This document shows, piece by piece, positions 52,378-61,775 of a DNA stretch of 64,000 nt. Source of the DNA: Ancylomarina longa (lineage in GTDB: Bacteria > Bacteroidota > Bacteroidia > Bacteroidales > Marinifilaceae); contig NZ_RJJX01000005.1 in the NCBI RefSeq assembly GCF_003996985.1, positions 62,001 through 126,000 of the forward strand, in the 5' to 3' direction. The position numbers and the translations under genes are program-made. The notes beneath the pieces are model-generated. The model ran no database searches and was not told the origin of the DNA. It worked only from the letters and a program-made list of their open reading frames with translations. Each line of letters begins with the position of its first letter. The stretch's first letter is position 1.

Positions 52378-54714
52378 TTAAAATGATACCTTATAGCTAA
52401 TATTCGGTATTATTAGAGCCTCTCTAAACATGTTCACCTCATTGGTTTTTAGATTATACCTATGACCTTGAAATTCTTTATAATTGGTTGCATTAAGAAT
52501 CTTAAGAGATAGCTTATGGCTCGTCTTCTTTTTATACCATTCGTAGTTAATGGTCAAATGGGTAATGAATGCTGCATTGGTTTGCTCGGTAAATGGATTT
52601 GTTTCATCGTAAATCACATCCTTTTCAAGAGCCGAAGCGGTTTTGTCAATTACAGAATACCTATCACCACCTTGCAGGCTTAATTTTAAATTTACTCCAA
52701 ATAAATTTTGCTTTTTCTTACCTACTCTAATCTCCTTACCCACAAGGGCATTAAAAAGGTAGTTTTTATTATATCGTGTGTTGTACCAATCGTTCTTATC
52801 GGTTTTATATTGAGAATTAAATACCGAAGAAGAAATTAAATAGTAAAAGCCATTGCTTATGTATTGTTCCAGGCTTAGATCCAAGCCATAATTTTGCCCT
52901 TTTCCTGAGTTGACATAGGCATCGTTAATAAACCAATCATCTTGTAAATTTAAAAGAGAACTTGTACTGTTCTTTACAATTGGGATGTCGAAAAGATACT
53001 GGTAATAGGGTTCAATTTTCAGATGCAGTTTTTCTGTGATATTCCAGTCATATGCTAATACAAAATGATGCGCTTTCGAGAAATCCAAATCTTTGTTAGC
53101 TCGTGCTGAAGCTGCATTAGTAGTATTTGCAAAATAGATGTTCAAAGCTTCAATTCTGCTATGTAAGCCATAACCAAAACTTATTTTTTTGTCATCATTA
53201 AATTGATAAGAAATTCCAAGCCTTGGTTCAATTGTGAAATTATTATTTAGAGTAAACAATTGAGAATTCAATCCAATATTTAGCTTGAAGTTTTTTAATG
53301 AAAAGGAAGAACCTGAATAGGCCGAAATTAAAGTCGTAAACCCATCATCCGAAACTAAAGTAGACAAGTTTGAACCTGGGCTGCTTACTTCTTTTAAAAG
53401 AAGATCATAGCCCATGCCTCTTATCGTTACACCCGTTTTGTTAGTATGTTTTGCACTGAATTTCTTATTCAGGAACGACTTGAATGTTATATTATAATTC
53501 GTGTTTTTAATCTCATTTTCGGCTTGCAATTGTGTTGAACTATTAAGCCTATCTGTTTTTAAATCTATTCCATTTTTCGAAAAGGCTAAGGTGGAATTAA
53601 TGTAAGCTGAATTTTTAAGAATAATTCTATGATTTAAACCGACTGCTCCCATATATTGTTTTACGTTTTGGTCTTCAATATCCTGGTAATAGTTTTGGAG
53701 TAAAACATCCTTTTCCGGTGTCGTTCCTGATTTGTCTATTAAGCCAATTCCCCAAATGGAAAACAGACCTGCTTTTTTTGTAGGTATTTTAAATTTAAAT
53801 GACAGATCTTGATAATTCGTGCCCTGTGCATCTTCAGGAAGCAAGGAAGAAATAAGCCCCAGAGTTGAATACCTGTAATTAACCCGATAGGATGCTTTGT
53901 TTTTCTTACCCAATGGGCCTTCAGATGCAAAACCAAGACCTATAAGCCCCGTTTCTACACTATGCTCGTAGTCAGAATTGTTTCCATCCCGCATTTGCAT
54001 ATCAAAAACACCTGAGAGTGCATTATTATATTCGGCGGGAAATGCACCGGTGTAAAAATCAGAATTGGCCAATAAGTTACTGCTCAATGCGGTTAATCCA
54101 CCGCCACCAAAGGCTGCTAAGTCTGCAAAATGATTCGGGTTTGGTATTTCCACACCCTCAATTTTCCATTGCAAAAATTTAGGTGCATTCCCTCTAATAA
54201 TAATAGCATTGTTGCCAACACTACTGGCAACTCCCGGAAACGAAGAAGCCAGGCGTGCAGGGTCATCAAATCCACCTGCATATCTGTTTGCTTCCTCAAC
54301 ACTCAACATTCTTGAGCTAACAGTTGCCATTCGGTTAATTGGTTTTTCCTTTACAACTCTTGGTTTGATCACGATTTCGTCAAGAGAAGCTGAACTTTCA
54401 GTAAGTCCTGCATTTACGACGACCTCCTTTACGGATGTGACAACAACTTCTGGTTTAATTATTGGCTCATAGCCTAAAAATGAAATCTTCAAATCGTACC
54501 TGCCAATGGGAACATTCCTGATAATAAAATTACCATCTATATCAGAAGTTGTTCCTATAACAGGTTCTGTGCCTATGATTACTATTGTAGCAAATGAAAG
54601 AGGTTTTAGAGAGGATTCGTCTATGATTTTTCCTTTTATCGTTTGGGATAAATCTTGCGAAAACACAGACGCAGACAGAAATGATAATACAATAATTAAA
54701 AAAAGATTTTTCAT
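52378..54714 (-). CDS. TonB-dependent receptor with carboxypeptidase-like regulatory domain
   Basis: About 778 residues from the ATG at 54714, which begins the signal peptide LFLIIVLSFLSASVFSQ. A CarboxypepD_reg-like domain follows (IKGKIIDESSLKPLSFATIV, GTTSDIDGNFIIRNVPIGRY), then a plug (MATVSSRMLSVEEANRYAGG, NNAIIIRGNAPKFLQW) and a beta-barrel ending in aromatic IIPNISYKVSF. It imports an unknown substrate across the outer membrane with TonB energy; no SusD partner is adjacent, so a siderophore or small-molecule role is as likely as glycan uptake. The membrane AraC regulator is just upstream. Confidence 0.9.
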   Translation of the reverse strand: MKNLFLIIVLSFLSASVFSQDLSQTIKGKIIDESSLKPLSFATIVIIGTEPVIGTTSDIDGNFIIRNVPIGRYDLKISFLGYEPIIKPEVVVTSVKEVVVNAGLTESSASLDEIVIKPRVVKEKPINRMATVSSRMLSVEEANRYAGGFDDPARLASSFPGVASSVGNNAIIIRGNAPKFLQWKIEGVEIPNPNHFADLAAFGGGGLTALSSNLLANSDFYTGAFPAEYNNALSGVFDMQMRDGNNSDYEHSVETGLIGLGFASEGPLGKKNKASYRVNYRYSTLGLISSLLPEDAQGTNYQDLSFKFKIPTKKAGLFSIWGIGLIDKSGTTPEKDVLLQNYYQDIEDQNVKQYMGAVGLNHRIILKNSAYINSTLAFSKNGIDLKTDRLNSSTQLQAENEIKNTNYNITFKSFLNKKFSAKHTNKTGVTIRGMGYDLLLKEVSSPGSNLSTLVSDDGFTTLISAYSGSSFSLKNFKLNIGLNSQLFTLNNNFTIEPRLGISYQFNDDKKISFGYGLHSRIEALNIYFANTTNAASARANKDLDFSKAHHFVLAYDWNITEKLHLKIEPYYQYLFDIPIVKNSTSSLLNLQDDWFINDAYVNSGKGQNYGLDLSLEQYISNGFYYLISSSVFNSQYKTDKNDWYNTRYNKNYLFNALVGKEIRVGKKKQNLFGVNLKLSLQGGDRYSVIDKTASALEKDVIYDETNPFTEQTNAAFITHLTINYEWYKKKTSHKLSLKILNATNYKEFQGHRYNLKTNEVNMFREALIIPNISYKVSF

Positions 54715-54844
54715 GTAGTTATTTTTCACATTTTTAAAATGTAAAAATAGCCTGTGCCTCACTTCTAAACGTTCGAAACGATCAATACGAACCTAAGCCT
54801 ATTAGGCGGAATATGACCTAGTTGCCAACTAGAGTTATCCTGAT

Positions 54845-55939
54845 TTATAAAGTGGAACTCTTTTTTTTAAATTCAGATGGCGTTTGATTTGTAATTTTTT
54901 TGAAAGTGGTATAAAATGAAGTTTTAGAATTAAAACCCGATTCATATGCAATGCCTAAATTACTCAGGTGATTCGTTTCGTTCTCCAGAAGTAATTCTTT
55001 GGCTTTATCTACTCGATATTTATTAATGAAAAGAAAGAAATTCTCATTAAACCCGGCATTAATAATATAGGACAATTTATGTGGCGTTACATCTATTAAT
55101 TCAGCCAATTTTTTAAGATTTAATTCGCAATCTAAATACAGGTGTTTATCTTCCATTATTTGACTAAGTTTTAATTTTAACTCCATCAAGTCCTTATCAG
55201 AAATAATATTCTTTTTATTGATTGTGTTATCTTGATTAATGGCTATAATTTGATTTCTCTCGTTTTCATTTAAAAGGAATATTTCTTTTTGTTTAAGAAC
55301 ATTATAGGCGATGAAAAAGACAATTATTACAGAAACAATATTTCCAAATACATTTAAATAAGGTGTTGTCAGCAGAAGATTATATACACCAATAAAAATG
55401 CTTAATATCAAAATTGCAATAATGATATATTCTAACCATTTAAGGTCAATTTCACTGGTGTTTGATGAGAATAAATCAATTTTTTGCTTGTGTTTCTTTA
55501 TTTTAACATAGGATGCTATGGCATAAAAAAGAGCTTGAATAATAATAAGTCCAGTTAGCACATTTTGTATTAAGCTGCTTTGTTTGGTTGTTTTCTGTAA
55601 TAATAAACCTACAAGAAAAATTAAGGGTAAGACAAAATATTTTGAGTCCGATTTTTTAAACTTGAAATCAGGATTTGAATAGTGAAGAATACTGAAATAG
55701 AGAATTATGGGTGTGAAAAACTGAATAAAATGAACGGTGATTAACAAAGAACTCTTCATCTTATTAATATCCGTTAGAATGAAAATTTCTTCAAGCCAAA
55801 ATGTTGACCAAAGAAATAGAAAAATTCCAAACCAAAAATTAGCTTTCTTATTTACTCTTAATGGATTGCTTATTAAAAGAAATGAAAGGAGCACTAGTGA
55901 GCCGTAAATCAAAATTACGATATAGGAATTTATATTCAT
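54845..55939 (-). CDS. Membrane-anchored AraC-type regulator
   Basis: 364 residues: six or seven hydrophobic segments in the first 220 residues (IVILIYGSLVLLSFLLIS, FWFGIFLFLWSTFWLEEIF, YIIIAILILSIFIGVYNLLL, FGNIVSVIIVFFIAYNVL) joined to a C-terminal AraC HTH (ELIDVTPHKLSYIINAGFNE; LGIAYESGFNSKTSFYTTF; KKITNQTPSEFKKK). Such proteins are thought to signal from the membrane to DNA. It lies 131 bp upstream of the TonB receptor in the same direction and may regulate it. Confident for the HTH, less for the membrane sensor role. Confidence 0.85.
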   Translation of the reverse strand: MNINSYIVILIYGSLVLLSFLLISNPLRVNKKANFWFGIFLFLWSTFWLEEIFILTDINKMKSSLLITVHFIQFFTPIILYFSILHYSNPDFKFKKSDSKYFVLPLIFLVGLLLQKTTKQSSLIQNVLTGLIIIQALFYAIASYVKIKKHKQKIDLFSSNTSEIDLKWLEYIIIAILILSIFIGVYNLLLTTPYLNVFGNIVSVIIVFFIAYNVLKQKEIFLLNENERNQIIAINQDNTINKKNIISDKDLMELKLKLSQIMEDKHLYLDCELNLKKLAELIDVTPHKLSYIINAGFNENFFLFINKYRVDKAKELLLENETNHLSNLGIAYESGFNSKTSFYTTFKKITNQTPSEFKKKSSTL

Positions 55940-56360
55940 TGAATTTTTATATTCTTTATTCTTGAATTACCGCTAAGCTATTTGTAACAGCGGAAATTGT
56001 TGTTGTTTTTCTTACAACTTCAAAAAGCTGTTGAAATCCAAAGATTGGTAATGCAACACTGGCTTCAAAAATACAAACGGCTTATTCATCAAATTAGGAT
56101 GTATCTAACAAGCCCTCCAGGCATCAAACTATAACTGCCATTAAATCTACACTAAGCTAATAAAATTATAGTTTAAAATAAACGAAGTACCTAGTTAATA
56201 GATGAGAGTGTAAGCTTCACTTATTTTTGAAGCATTTGAAATTAGAGATCTAACTATTTATTGAATCAATTTTCGAAGTGCCATATTTGTTCTATTCCGA
56301 TTGAACTTTAAAATTTTATCGCCCTAAAAATGCTTTATAGTTCGGATTGGATCATTAAAA
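55940..56360. other. Non-coding stretch upstream of the membrane AraC gene
   Basis: About 420 bp of A/T-rich DNA with no gene on either strand. Promoters of the regulator are expected near 55,960-56,000; no clear element or repeat stands out. Confidence 0.4.
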
Positions 56361-56390
56361 AAGCCTCAATTAGTCAACTAATTAAGGCTT
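56361..56390 (-). terminator. Terminator of the metallo-hydrolase operon
   Basis: AAGCCTCAATTAG (56361-56373) and CTAATTAAGGCTT (56378-56390) pair at 12 of 13 positions around TCAA; on the minus strand TTTTTT follows. It is about 90 bp past the stop of the MBL gene at 56479. The following TGTAGTC.CAACAGAACCC text recurs near 59229. Confidence 0.7.
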
Positions 56391-56478
56391 AATATTTTAA
56401 TGTAGTCCAACAGAACCCAGATCAAAAACACCTACTTCCCGCCTGTTACATAGCAGCGCGTGATGGCAACTGGCATTG

Positions 56479-57249
56479 TTAAGATTTCAGCTCAAAGCTT
56501 TCACCATCGCCTGGGATAATCACCTTTTCAACTGCACTTAATTTAGCGACCAATTGTTTTAGTTTATTTCGGTCAGTAGGGCAATGATTTACTGCTTCCA
56601 TATGATTAGCATATACTTTGTTTGGTGCATTTGTTATAAACTTTGCTATATCCGCAATATTCATCAATAATGGTCCACCAATATCAAATTGTGCACTACC
56701 TGCAGCAAGTACTGAAATATCAGGTTTTAAATCAACTAGAGTGTTTTCAACATCATTGGTGTAAATTGTATCAGAACTTATATAAATACTGGGTTCATCA
56801 GGAAGTTCAATATAAAACCCCATGACATTACCCATAGGTTTTGCAATAAAACCATAACCATGCCTGGCAGGGATGCCTATTATTTTCCCTTTAAGGAAAT
56901 CTGTTGGCTTTTGGTATTCCAATGATGATACAACATTTAGCCCTTTCTTGATAAGTTTCTTCTTATCAAGCTGGTTACAAGTTACAGGAATATTCTTGTT
57001 TTTTAGAAATTCATACCCTTTGGCATCAAGATGATCGGGATGTAAATGCGTGATTACTGCGTGAGTTACCTTACTTAAAATATCGGTTGAATTAGCCGGC
57101 ATGCTCACATAAGGGTTTTTACGTGGCTTGTGTCTAAAAAATGCAAAAGGTGGAATTGAGCCTTTTTTTCCTAACATGGGATCTACAAGAATAAAGTTAT
57201 TGTTGCTTTCAATAACAAAGGTTGCACTTCTTAAATGATGAATTTTCAT
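56479..57249 (-). CDS. Metallo-beta-lactamase-fold hydrolase, UlaG-like
   Basis: 256 residues. THLHPDHLDAKG is the HxHxDH zinc motif near residue 69; an upstream ILVDPMLG (Asp) and the downstream IPARHGYG, ISSDTIYT (Asp) and YANHMEAVNH (His) complete the two-zinc site. The overall layout matches UlaG/YtnP-type lactonase-like hydrolases. It is 19 bp downstream of the second MBL gene and probably co-transcribed with it and the Crp-type regulator. Substrate unknown. Confidence 0.88.
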   Translation of the reverse strand: MKIHHLRSATFVIESNNNFILVDPMLGKKGSIPPFAFFRHKPRKNPYVSMPANSTDILSKVTHAVITHLHPDHLDAKGYEFLKNKNIPVTCNQLDKKKLIKKGLNVVSSLEYQKPTDFLKGKIIGIPARHGYGFIAKPMGNVMGFYIELPDEPSIYISSDTIYTNDVENTLVDLKPDISVLAAGSAQFDIGGPLLMNIADIAKFITNAPNKVYANHMEAVNHCPTDRNKLKQLVAKLSAVEKVIIPGDGESFELKS

Positions 57250-57268
57250 AATTCCAAATATTAAATGA

Positions 57269-57913
57269 TTATAAAATAACCTCTTCGTAATACCATTTGC
57301 GGTAAAATGGATTGATTTGTTTCTCTATGCCAATTGCACTAGAGCGACCATGCCCGGGATGGATAAGAATATGATCATCCTGTTCATTGATTAATCTTAG
57401 AATAGATTGTTTCAATTGTTTAACATCTCCTGTTGGGCGATCCCATTTGCCAACACTACCTTCAAATAAGGTATCGCCTGTATAAAGATCATGACCGATT
57501 TTATAACACACACTTCCAATAGTATGCCCTGGTGTGAAAATAACAGTGATAATTTCTTTGCCAACTTCTAGCTGGGTATCTTCTGTTATCAATTTTATAT
57601 CTAAATTTTCAAATTCGAAGGGACGAGGCTTACCAAAGTAATCGAAACCATTTTTGTAATTATCCATCAAGATTTCGTACTCTTTTTTATGAAGATACAC
57701 TGGTACATCAAAACAGTCTAGTGCCTCAATGTGATCAATATGTCCATGAGTCAGTAAAATACCTTTTACTTGATAACCTTTCTGAGCTATGTATTGTTGT
57801 ATTAGCTGCTTCTGGTAGCCTGGATCAACGATATAACATTCGTTGTCACGTTTAATTACATAGCAATTTACGGGTATTTCGCCATCAAGCAAAAGTTTTT
57901 GTACTTCGTTCAT
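57269..57913 (-). CDS. Metallo-beta-lactamase-fold hydrolase, glyoxalase II/YcbL-like
   Basis: 214 residues. LTHGHIDHIEALD is the HxHxDH motif near residue 53; FTPGHTIGSVCY, YTGDTLFEGSVG and ILIHPGHGRSS supply the other zinc ligands. Length and motif spacing fit the YcbL/hydroxyacylglutathione hydrolase-like group. First of a two-gene MBL unit, 72 bp downstream of the Crp-type regulator. No flavodoxin-type or DrrA extension. Confidence 0.9.
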   Translation of the reverse strand: MNEVQKLLLDGEIPVNCYVIKRDNECYIVDPGYQKQLIQQYIAQKGYQVKGILLTHGHIDHIEALDCFDVPVYLHKKEYEILMDNYKNGFDYFGKPRPFEFENLDIKLITEDTQLEVGKEIITVIFTPGHTIGSVCYKIGHDLYTGDTLFEGSVGKWDRPTGDVKQLKQSILRLINEQDDHILIHPGHGRSSAIGIEKQINPFYRKWYYEEVIL

Positions 57914-57985
57914 AATGTATAGTTTAATTTTACATTACAAAAGTATATTAGAAGTACAAGGCACGCCTTGATTCAAATCAAGAAA

Positions 57986-58558
57986 TCAATTTCGCTTGCG
58001 AATACGACTTAAAGTTTCGGGGGTCATGCGAAGGTAGGTCGCAATATGGCGCAAAGGAATAGATTGAAACCATTCCGGTTTATTTTGTAATAGGTCAAGA
58101 TAGAGCTCATCAGGGGTGAGAATAAAGTGTTTGAACTCCTCATTTTCTTTCCTTTCAATTAACTCTTTGAAAATTTCATCGACAAATTGTTTACCGCATT
58201 CATACTTAAATAAGAAAGCATTAAATGTTTCAAGACTCATCTCCTTTATAACAACATCTGTAAGGCACTCTTGATTTTTCTTGGTGGGTGTAAGCTTAGT
58301 TAGTGAATAAAAATCGGTGATAAACTGAGGTTTAACAAAAAAGTTGGTATTCATCTCCTTATCATCTTTAGCAAAATACTCCCTTACAGTTCCTTCTTTA
58401 AGAAAACGTAAGCTATTGACATGTTCATCGGTCCAACTTAAGATGGCCCCTTTTTTATAGGTTTTAGTCACAAAAGAATTTGCAAACTCAATCAATCCAT
58501 CTTGATTAAATGGAAATTTAGAGTTAAAAAAATTAAATATTTCACTTTCATGTTTCAT
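57986..58558 (-). CDS. Crp/Fnr-family regulator
   Basis: About 190 residues from the ATG at 58558. The N-terminal cyclic-nucleotide-binding fold (LRFLKEGTVREYF, the jelly-roll core) lacks the full cAMP-binding RERSA-type motif, so the effector is uncertain. The C-terminal HTH reads IPLRHIATYLRMTPETLSRI, typical of Bacteroidota Crp/Fnr relatives. It precedes the MBL genes on the same strand and is the likely regulator of them. Confidence 0.9.
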   Translation of the reverse strand: MKHESEIFNFFNSKFPFNQDGLIEFANSFVTKTYKKGAILSWTDEHVNSLRFLKEGTVREYFAKDDKEMNTNFFVKPQFITDFYSLTKLTPTKKNQECLTDVVIKEMSLETFNAFLFKYECGKQFVDEIFKELIERKENEEFKHFILTPDELYLDLLQNKPEWFQSIPLRHIATYLRMTPETLSRIRKRN

Positions 58559-58706
58559 GTAAATGTGTTCTTGTTTTTGCTTGTTGTCAACAGCTGTGTA
58601 TGTGTACATACATTTATATTCCTTTTATCTATACTGAAACATATATTTACACAGCTAATTTAAGTGTGTAAATGTATAAATGGGTTATGTGTCATCAATA
58701 TAATGC

Positions 58707-58880
58707 TACTTAAACTCGTACTAAAGTATCAAATTCCAACTAATATTCATACTGTCAAACCTGTCAACTTTTCGATACGGCAAATCACATTTTAAAGAAG
58801 TCGTTATCTCAATAAATGGATAAGCTAAATTTTGAGCTAATAAACTATGTAATTCTTCGGGGTACAAATACAAAAAGCCA
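58707..58880. repeat. Dispersed intergenic repeat, copy B
   Basis: Direct-orientation relative of 51806-51980 (about three in four bases shared), in the non-coding region upstream of the Crp-type gene. No frame is preserved, so it is likely a structured or regulatory repeat or old duplicated flank, not a gene. Confidence 0.6.
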
Positions 58881-59195
58881 GTTTTAAGAAGCCAGAAACC
58901 CGTTTTCGGTATTTGTGAATCTAAGGCAAATCATGCCTATTAGGGCTTACGTTGTTTCTGAAAGCACCATATCATACGCTTTTCTTGCAAGTCGCATAAG
59001 GCTATTCAAAGGGGGATTTAAAACAGAAACTGGGTTTCGGTATTTGTAAACTAAGAAATATAAGAATATCCATTGAACAAATATTCCCATTTCGCTTGAT
59101 AAATAAAGTAGTCCAGAGAATAAATCCAAATTCCAGAAGCCGTCTTAAGAAAACTATAACCCGATTATGGTATAAGCACACTCCTCTAAAATTAG

Positions 59196-59224
59196 AATCC
59201 CCGTAAGAAAAACTTACCAGGATT
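59196..59224 (-). terminator. Orphan terminator-like hairpin
   Basis: AATCCCCGTAAG (59196-59207) and CTTACCAGGATT (59213-59224) pair at most positions. The AATCC..GTAAG core matches the TonB terminator at 52302. No minus-strand gene lies upstream, so it may mark a deleted gene. Confidence 0.45.
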
Positions 59225-59706
59225 TAAGTTGTAGTCTCAACAGAACCCTGACAAAAACAAATTAAATTCTGACTATCACGGCTTTAAGAGTATTAAGATA
59301 TTCTAGTGTCCCCCTTGTTAATATTAGTTGATTATAGGATTTAACGAATGGCAGGATGGCAAGTGGAACTTTCATGAATAGATAAGGTTATTGTTCATAT
59401 TCATTGTGATTTACTCTCATAGGTACTCCTAAATTTGATTGAAATTAAATAAATCAAGGTAATAATCAACACAATCAAAAAAAATACTATTTTGCCAAAT
59501 CTAAAAACAGTTGATGTTTAAATTTATGATGGATTTGGTGAAGTAAATAACCTTTGGCATTCTACCTAAGGTTATCCTATAATTAAACTCAGACATATTC
59601 TTGTCGGAGTTATTTTCATGTCTATACATTAGTGAAAATTTGAGACCAGGCAAAGTATATATAAATGTGCTTATGCCCTGATTTCGAGCATAAAAATTTA
59701 AACATC

Positions 59707-60636
59707 ATGAGTAAAGAAGATAAATCAATTCACGAATTTGACTTTAATTTAATCTGCGAATATTATTCAAGCTTGGAACGACAAGGGCCCGGCAGTCCCG
59801 AAATAACGATTAAAGCATTGAGCTTTATCGATAAACTTAGTAACGAATCGCGTATTGCTGATATTGGTTGTGGCACAGGTGGTCAGACCATGGTGCTGGC
59901 ACAGCATTCACTAGGACATATCAGAGGTATCGACCTGTTTCCCAATTTTATCAATCTGTTCAACTCAAATGCCAATAAACTAAATCTTCAGGATAGAGTA
60001 AAAGGTTTGGTCGGTTCGATGGATAGCCTTCCTTTTCAGAATGAAGAATTAGACCTGATCTGGTCGGAAGGAGCAATCTATAATAAAAGTGGAGCAATAT
60101 CCGAAAAGCAGGCCATTGCCACATATGTCGACAAAGCCTTTATAGTACAAAGTCTCGACAATAATTTTAATGTACGGCGAATTGAACGCTTTATGCTTCA
60201 GCTTGCAGATGAAAATATACAGCCTGTATTGGTGCTGACAAAAACAGATTTAGACTTCAATAAGGATAAGGTAGAAAATGCCCTGAGGCATATATCCCAT
60301 AAAATACCTGTTTTCTTCACCAGTATCCAATCACCATCAAGTATAGATCCATTGCGTAAGTTTATATCAACAGGTGAAACAGTTGTGTTTACTGGCTCTT
60401 CCAGTGTCGGAAAAAGTACCTTGATCAACGCCCTTTGCAGACAGAAAATTCTGCAAACAGCAACTATTAGCGACTCGACGGGAAAAGGGAAACATACTTC
60501 TACCCGTCGGGAGATGGTATTGATGGAACAATCTGGTATATTAATAGACACACCGGGAGTAAAAGTTTTCGGAGTTACAAATGATGATCCCGATACTCTG
60601 TCAGAGGTATTGGATTTTAGCAGTTTTGAAGGTTAA
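59707..60636 (+). pseudogene. Chimaera: methyltransferase N-terminus fused to RsgA GTPase
   Basis: About 309 residues from the ATG at 59707 (MSKEDKSI). Residues 1-126 are the N-terminal part of a SAM methyltransferase: [17 protein letters not shown] (SAM motif I), [12 protein letters not shown] and [11 protein letters not shown]. Near 60085 this switches in frame to an RsgA-type circularly permuted GTPase: [30 protein letters not shown] (NKxD), [16 protein letters not shown] (P-loop) and LIDTPGVK. The frame stops at 60636 before the RsgA zinc finger. Neither enzyme is complete. Confidence 0.75.
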
Positions 60637-60798
60637 TGCCGTTTCAAAGACTGCAAACATATCAACGAAAAAAGGTTGTGTCGTGATTAAGGCTGTAGAA
60701 AAGGGAGATATTGATATTGGTGTATATGAAAACTACCTTAAACTACGAAAAGAAGCATGGCATTATACCACTTCTCTACACGAAAAAAGGAAACAGGA
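60637..60798 (+). pseudogene. rsgA: C-terminal remnant of RsgA
   Basis: After the stop at 60634-60636 the RsgA zinc-finger region continues: CRFKDCKHIN in the first frame, then KGCVVIKAVEKGDIDIGVYE and RKEAWHYTTSLHEKRKQE in the next frame. The change of frame falls at a run of A (near 60670). The Cys/His set of RsgA is split between frames, so it is dead. Confidence 0.7.
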
Positions 60799-61224
60799 AA
60801 TCTCATAGCCGAAATCCAACAAACTTCTGATATTACATATCGAATATTTGATTTTAATCGAGTTGATAAAAATGGGAATGGACGAGAGTTGCATCATGAC
60901 TATGCTATTCGATCAATGAATTATGAAGATGATTCATCAGGGAAGATTGAATATATCGAAAATGATGAATCTAAAACTGAAATCGTTTCTTGTCAGTATT
61001 TTAACACGAATATCATCAATACATCATCCACATTAGATCTTGACTATTCTAATCTTGATTCTTTTGTTGTCCTTCTTTGTACTGATGAAGATTGTGAAAT
61101 ACAGTCTGGTGAGAATAAAATAGGGCTAAATCAGTTAGAATCAATATTAATTCCTGCCTCATTAAAAAACATCAAGATCATAGCTAAAGAAAAAACAAAA
61201 CTTCTGGAGGTTTATATCGCTTAG
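60799..61224 (+). pseudogene. manA: C-terminal fragment of class I mannose-6-phosphate isomerase
   Basis: About 140 residues: LIAEIQQTSDITYRIFDFNR, ELHHDYAIRSMNY and a beta-rich C-terminus match the end of ManA-type phosphomannose isomerases (AEIQQTSDxTYRI is the family signature). The first about 170 residues with the zinc site are missing. The fusion with the RsgA tail occurs at GGAAACAGG near 60795. An ATG at 60757 lies in the RsgA tail, so a hybrid polypeptide could be made but would not be functional. Confidence 0.75.
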
Positions 61225-61244
61225 TTGAATAAAACACCAGATAC

Positions 61245-61278
61245 AAATAAAGCATTACTGATTAGCAATGCTTTATTT
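61245..61278 (+). terminator. Rho-independent terminator after the manA fragment
   Basis: Perfect 12-bp stem AAATAAAGCATT / AATGCTTTATTT with a 10-nt loop, followed by CTTATT, 20 bp beyond the stop. Probably inherited with manA. Confidence 0.7.
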
Positions 61279-61473
61279 CTTATTGTGTACCCGGTATGAG
61301 GATTTGCTTTGTGGTAAGCTCGATATACTTTGTAGCAATTTTAATATTGTAAGCTAATTAACCTTCATTTTAGTGGGGATGAATACAGCTACTTTGATAT
61401 GGTACCAGAACAGTGTAACCATCTAGAAGCTCTAAAAAGCCACCAGTTTCAACTCTTGTGAAGTCATAAAAGA

Positions 61474-61536
<63 letters not shown>

Positions 61537-61572
61537 ATGAAACCATAGGATGAACCCTATTTAGTATATATA

Positions 61573-61700
61573 CTATACGGCTTTAATGACGTAAGGAACT
61601 TTGCCATAGATGATGAATTCATGATCTTCAATTGCTTTTAGGAAAGAGAAATCAGGGTTTTCGGGCATGAGAAGCATGAAATCTTTTTCGAGTTTCCACA
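61573..61700 (-). pseudogene. C-terminal remnant resembling an S24/UmuD-like peptidase
   Basis: Minus-strand frame reads DFMLLMPENPDFSFLKAIED then HEFIIYGKVPYVIKAV and a stop at 61573. The LMPENPDF...EFxxxGxVxYVI pattern matches LexA/UmuD-type peptidase C-termini. The catalytic Ser/Lys part is not found upstream. Confidence 0.4.
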
Positions 61701-61775
61701 GGTGCCATCTTATTACTTCTGACAGTTTTTTTTCAATTTATTACTAGTATCAGGCATCAACCGCTCAAAATAGCA

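Larger units (their letters stand above)
58559..59706. other. 1.1-kb intergenic region with repeat and orphan terminator
   Basis: No credible gene. Contains dispersed repeat copy B (58707-58880), a GTTTCGGTATTTGTRAACTAAG-like duplicated phrase (near 58894 and 59033), and a hairpin (59196-59224) with no gene feeding it. Promoter of the MTase fragment near 59,620-59,690 is unproven. Confidence 0.5.

Noticed and set aside
58947-59129. 60-residue minus-strand frame in the 58.6-59.7 kb gap
   Set aside because: Low-complexity hydrophobic composition, internal to repeat-like DNA, no start context or homologue in mind.
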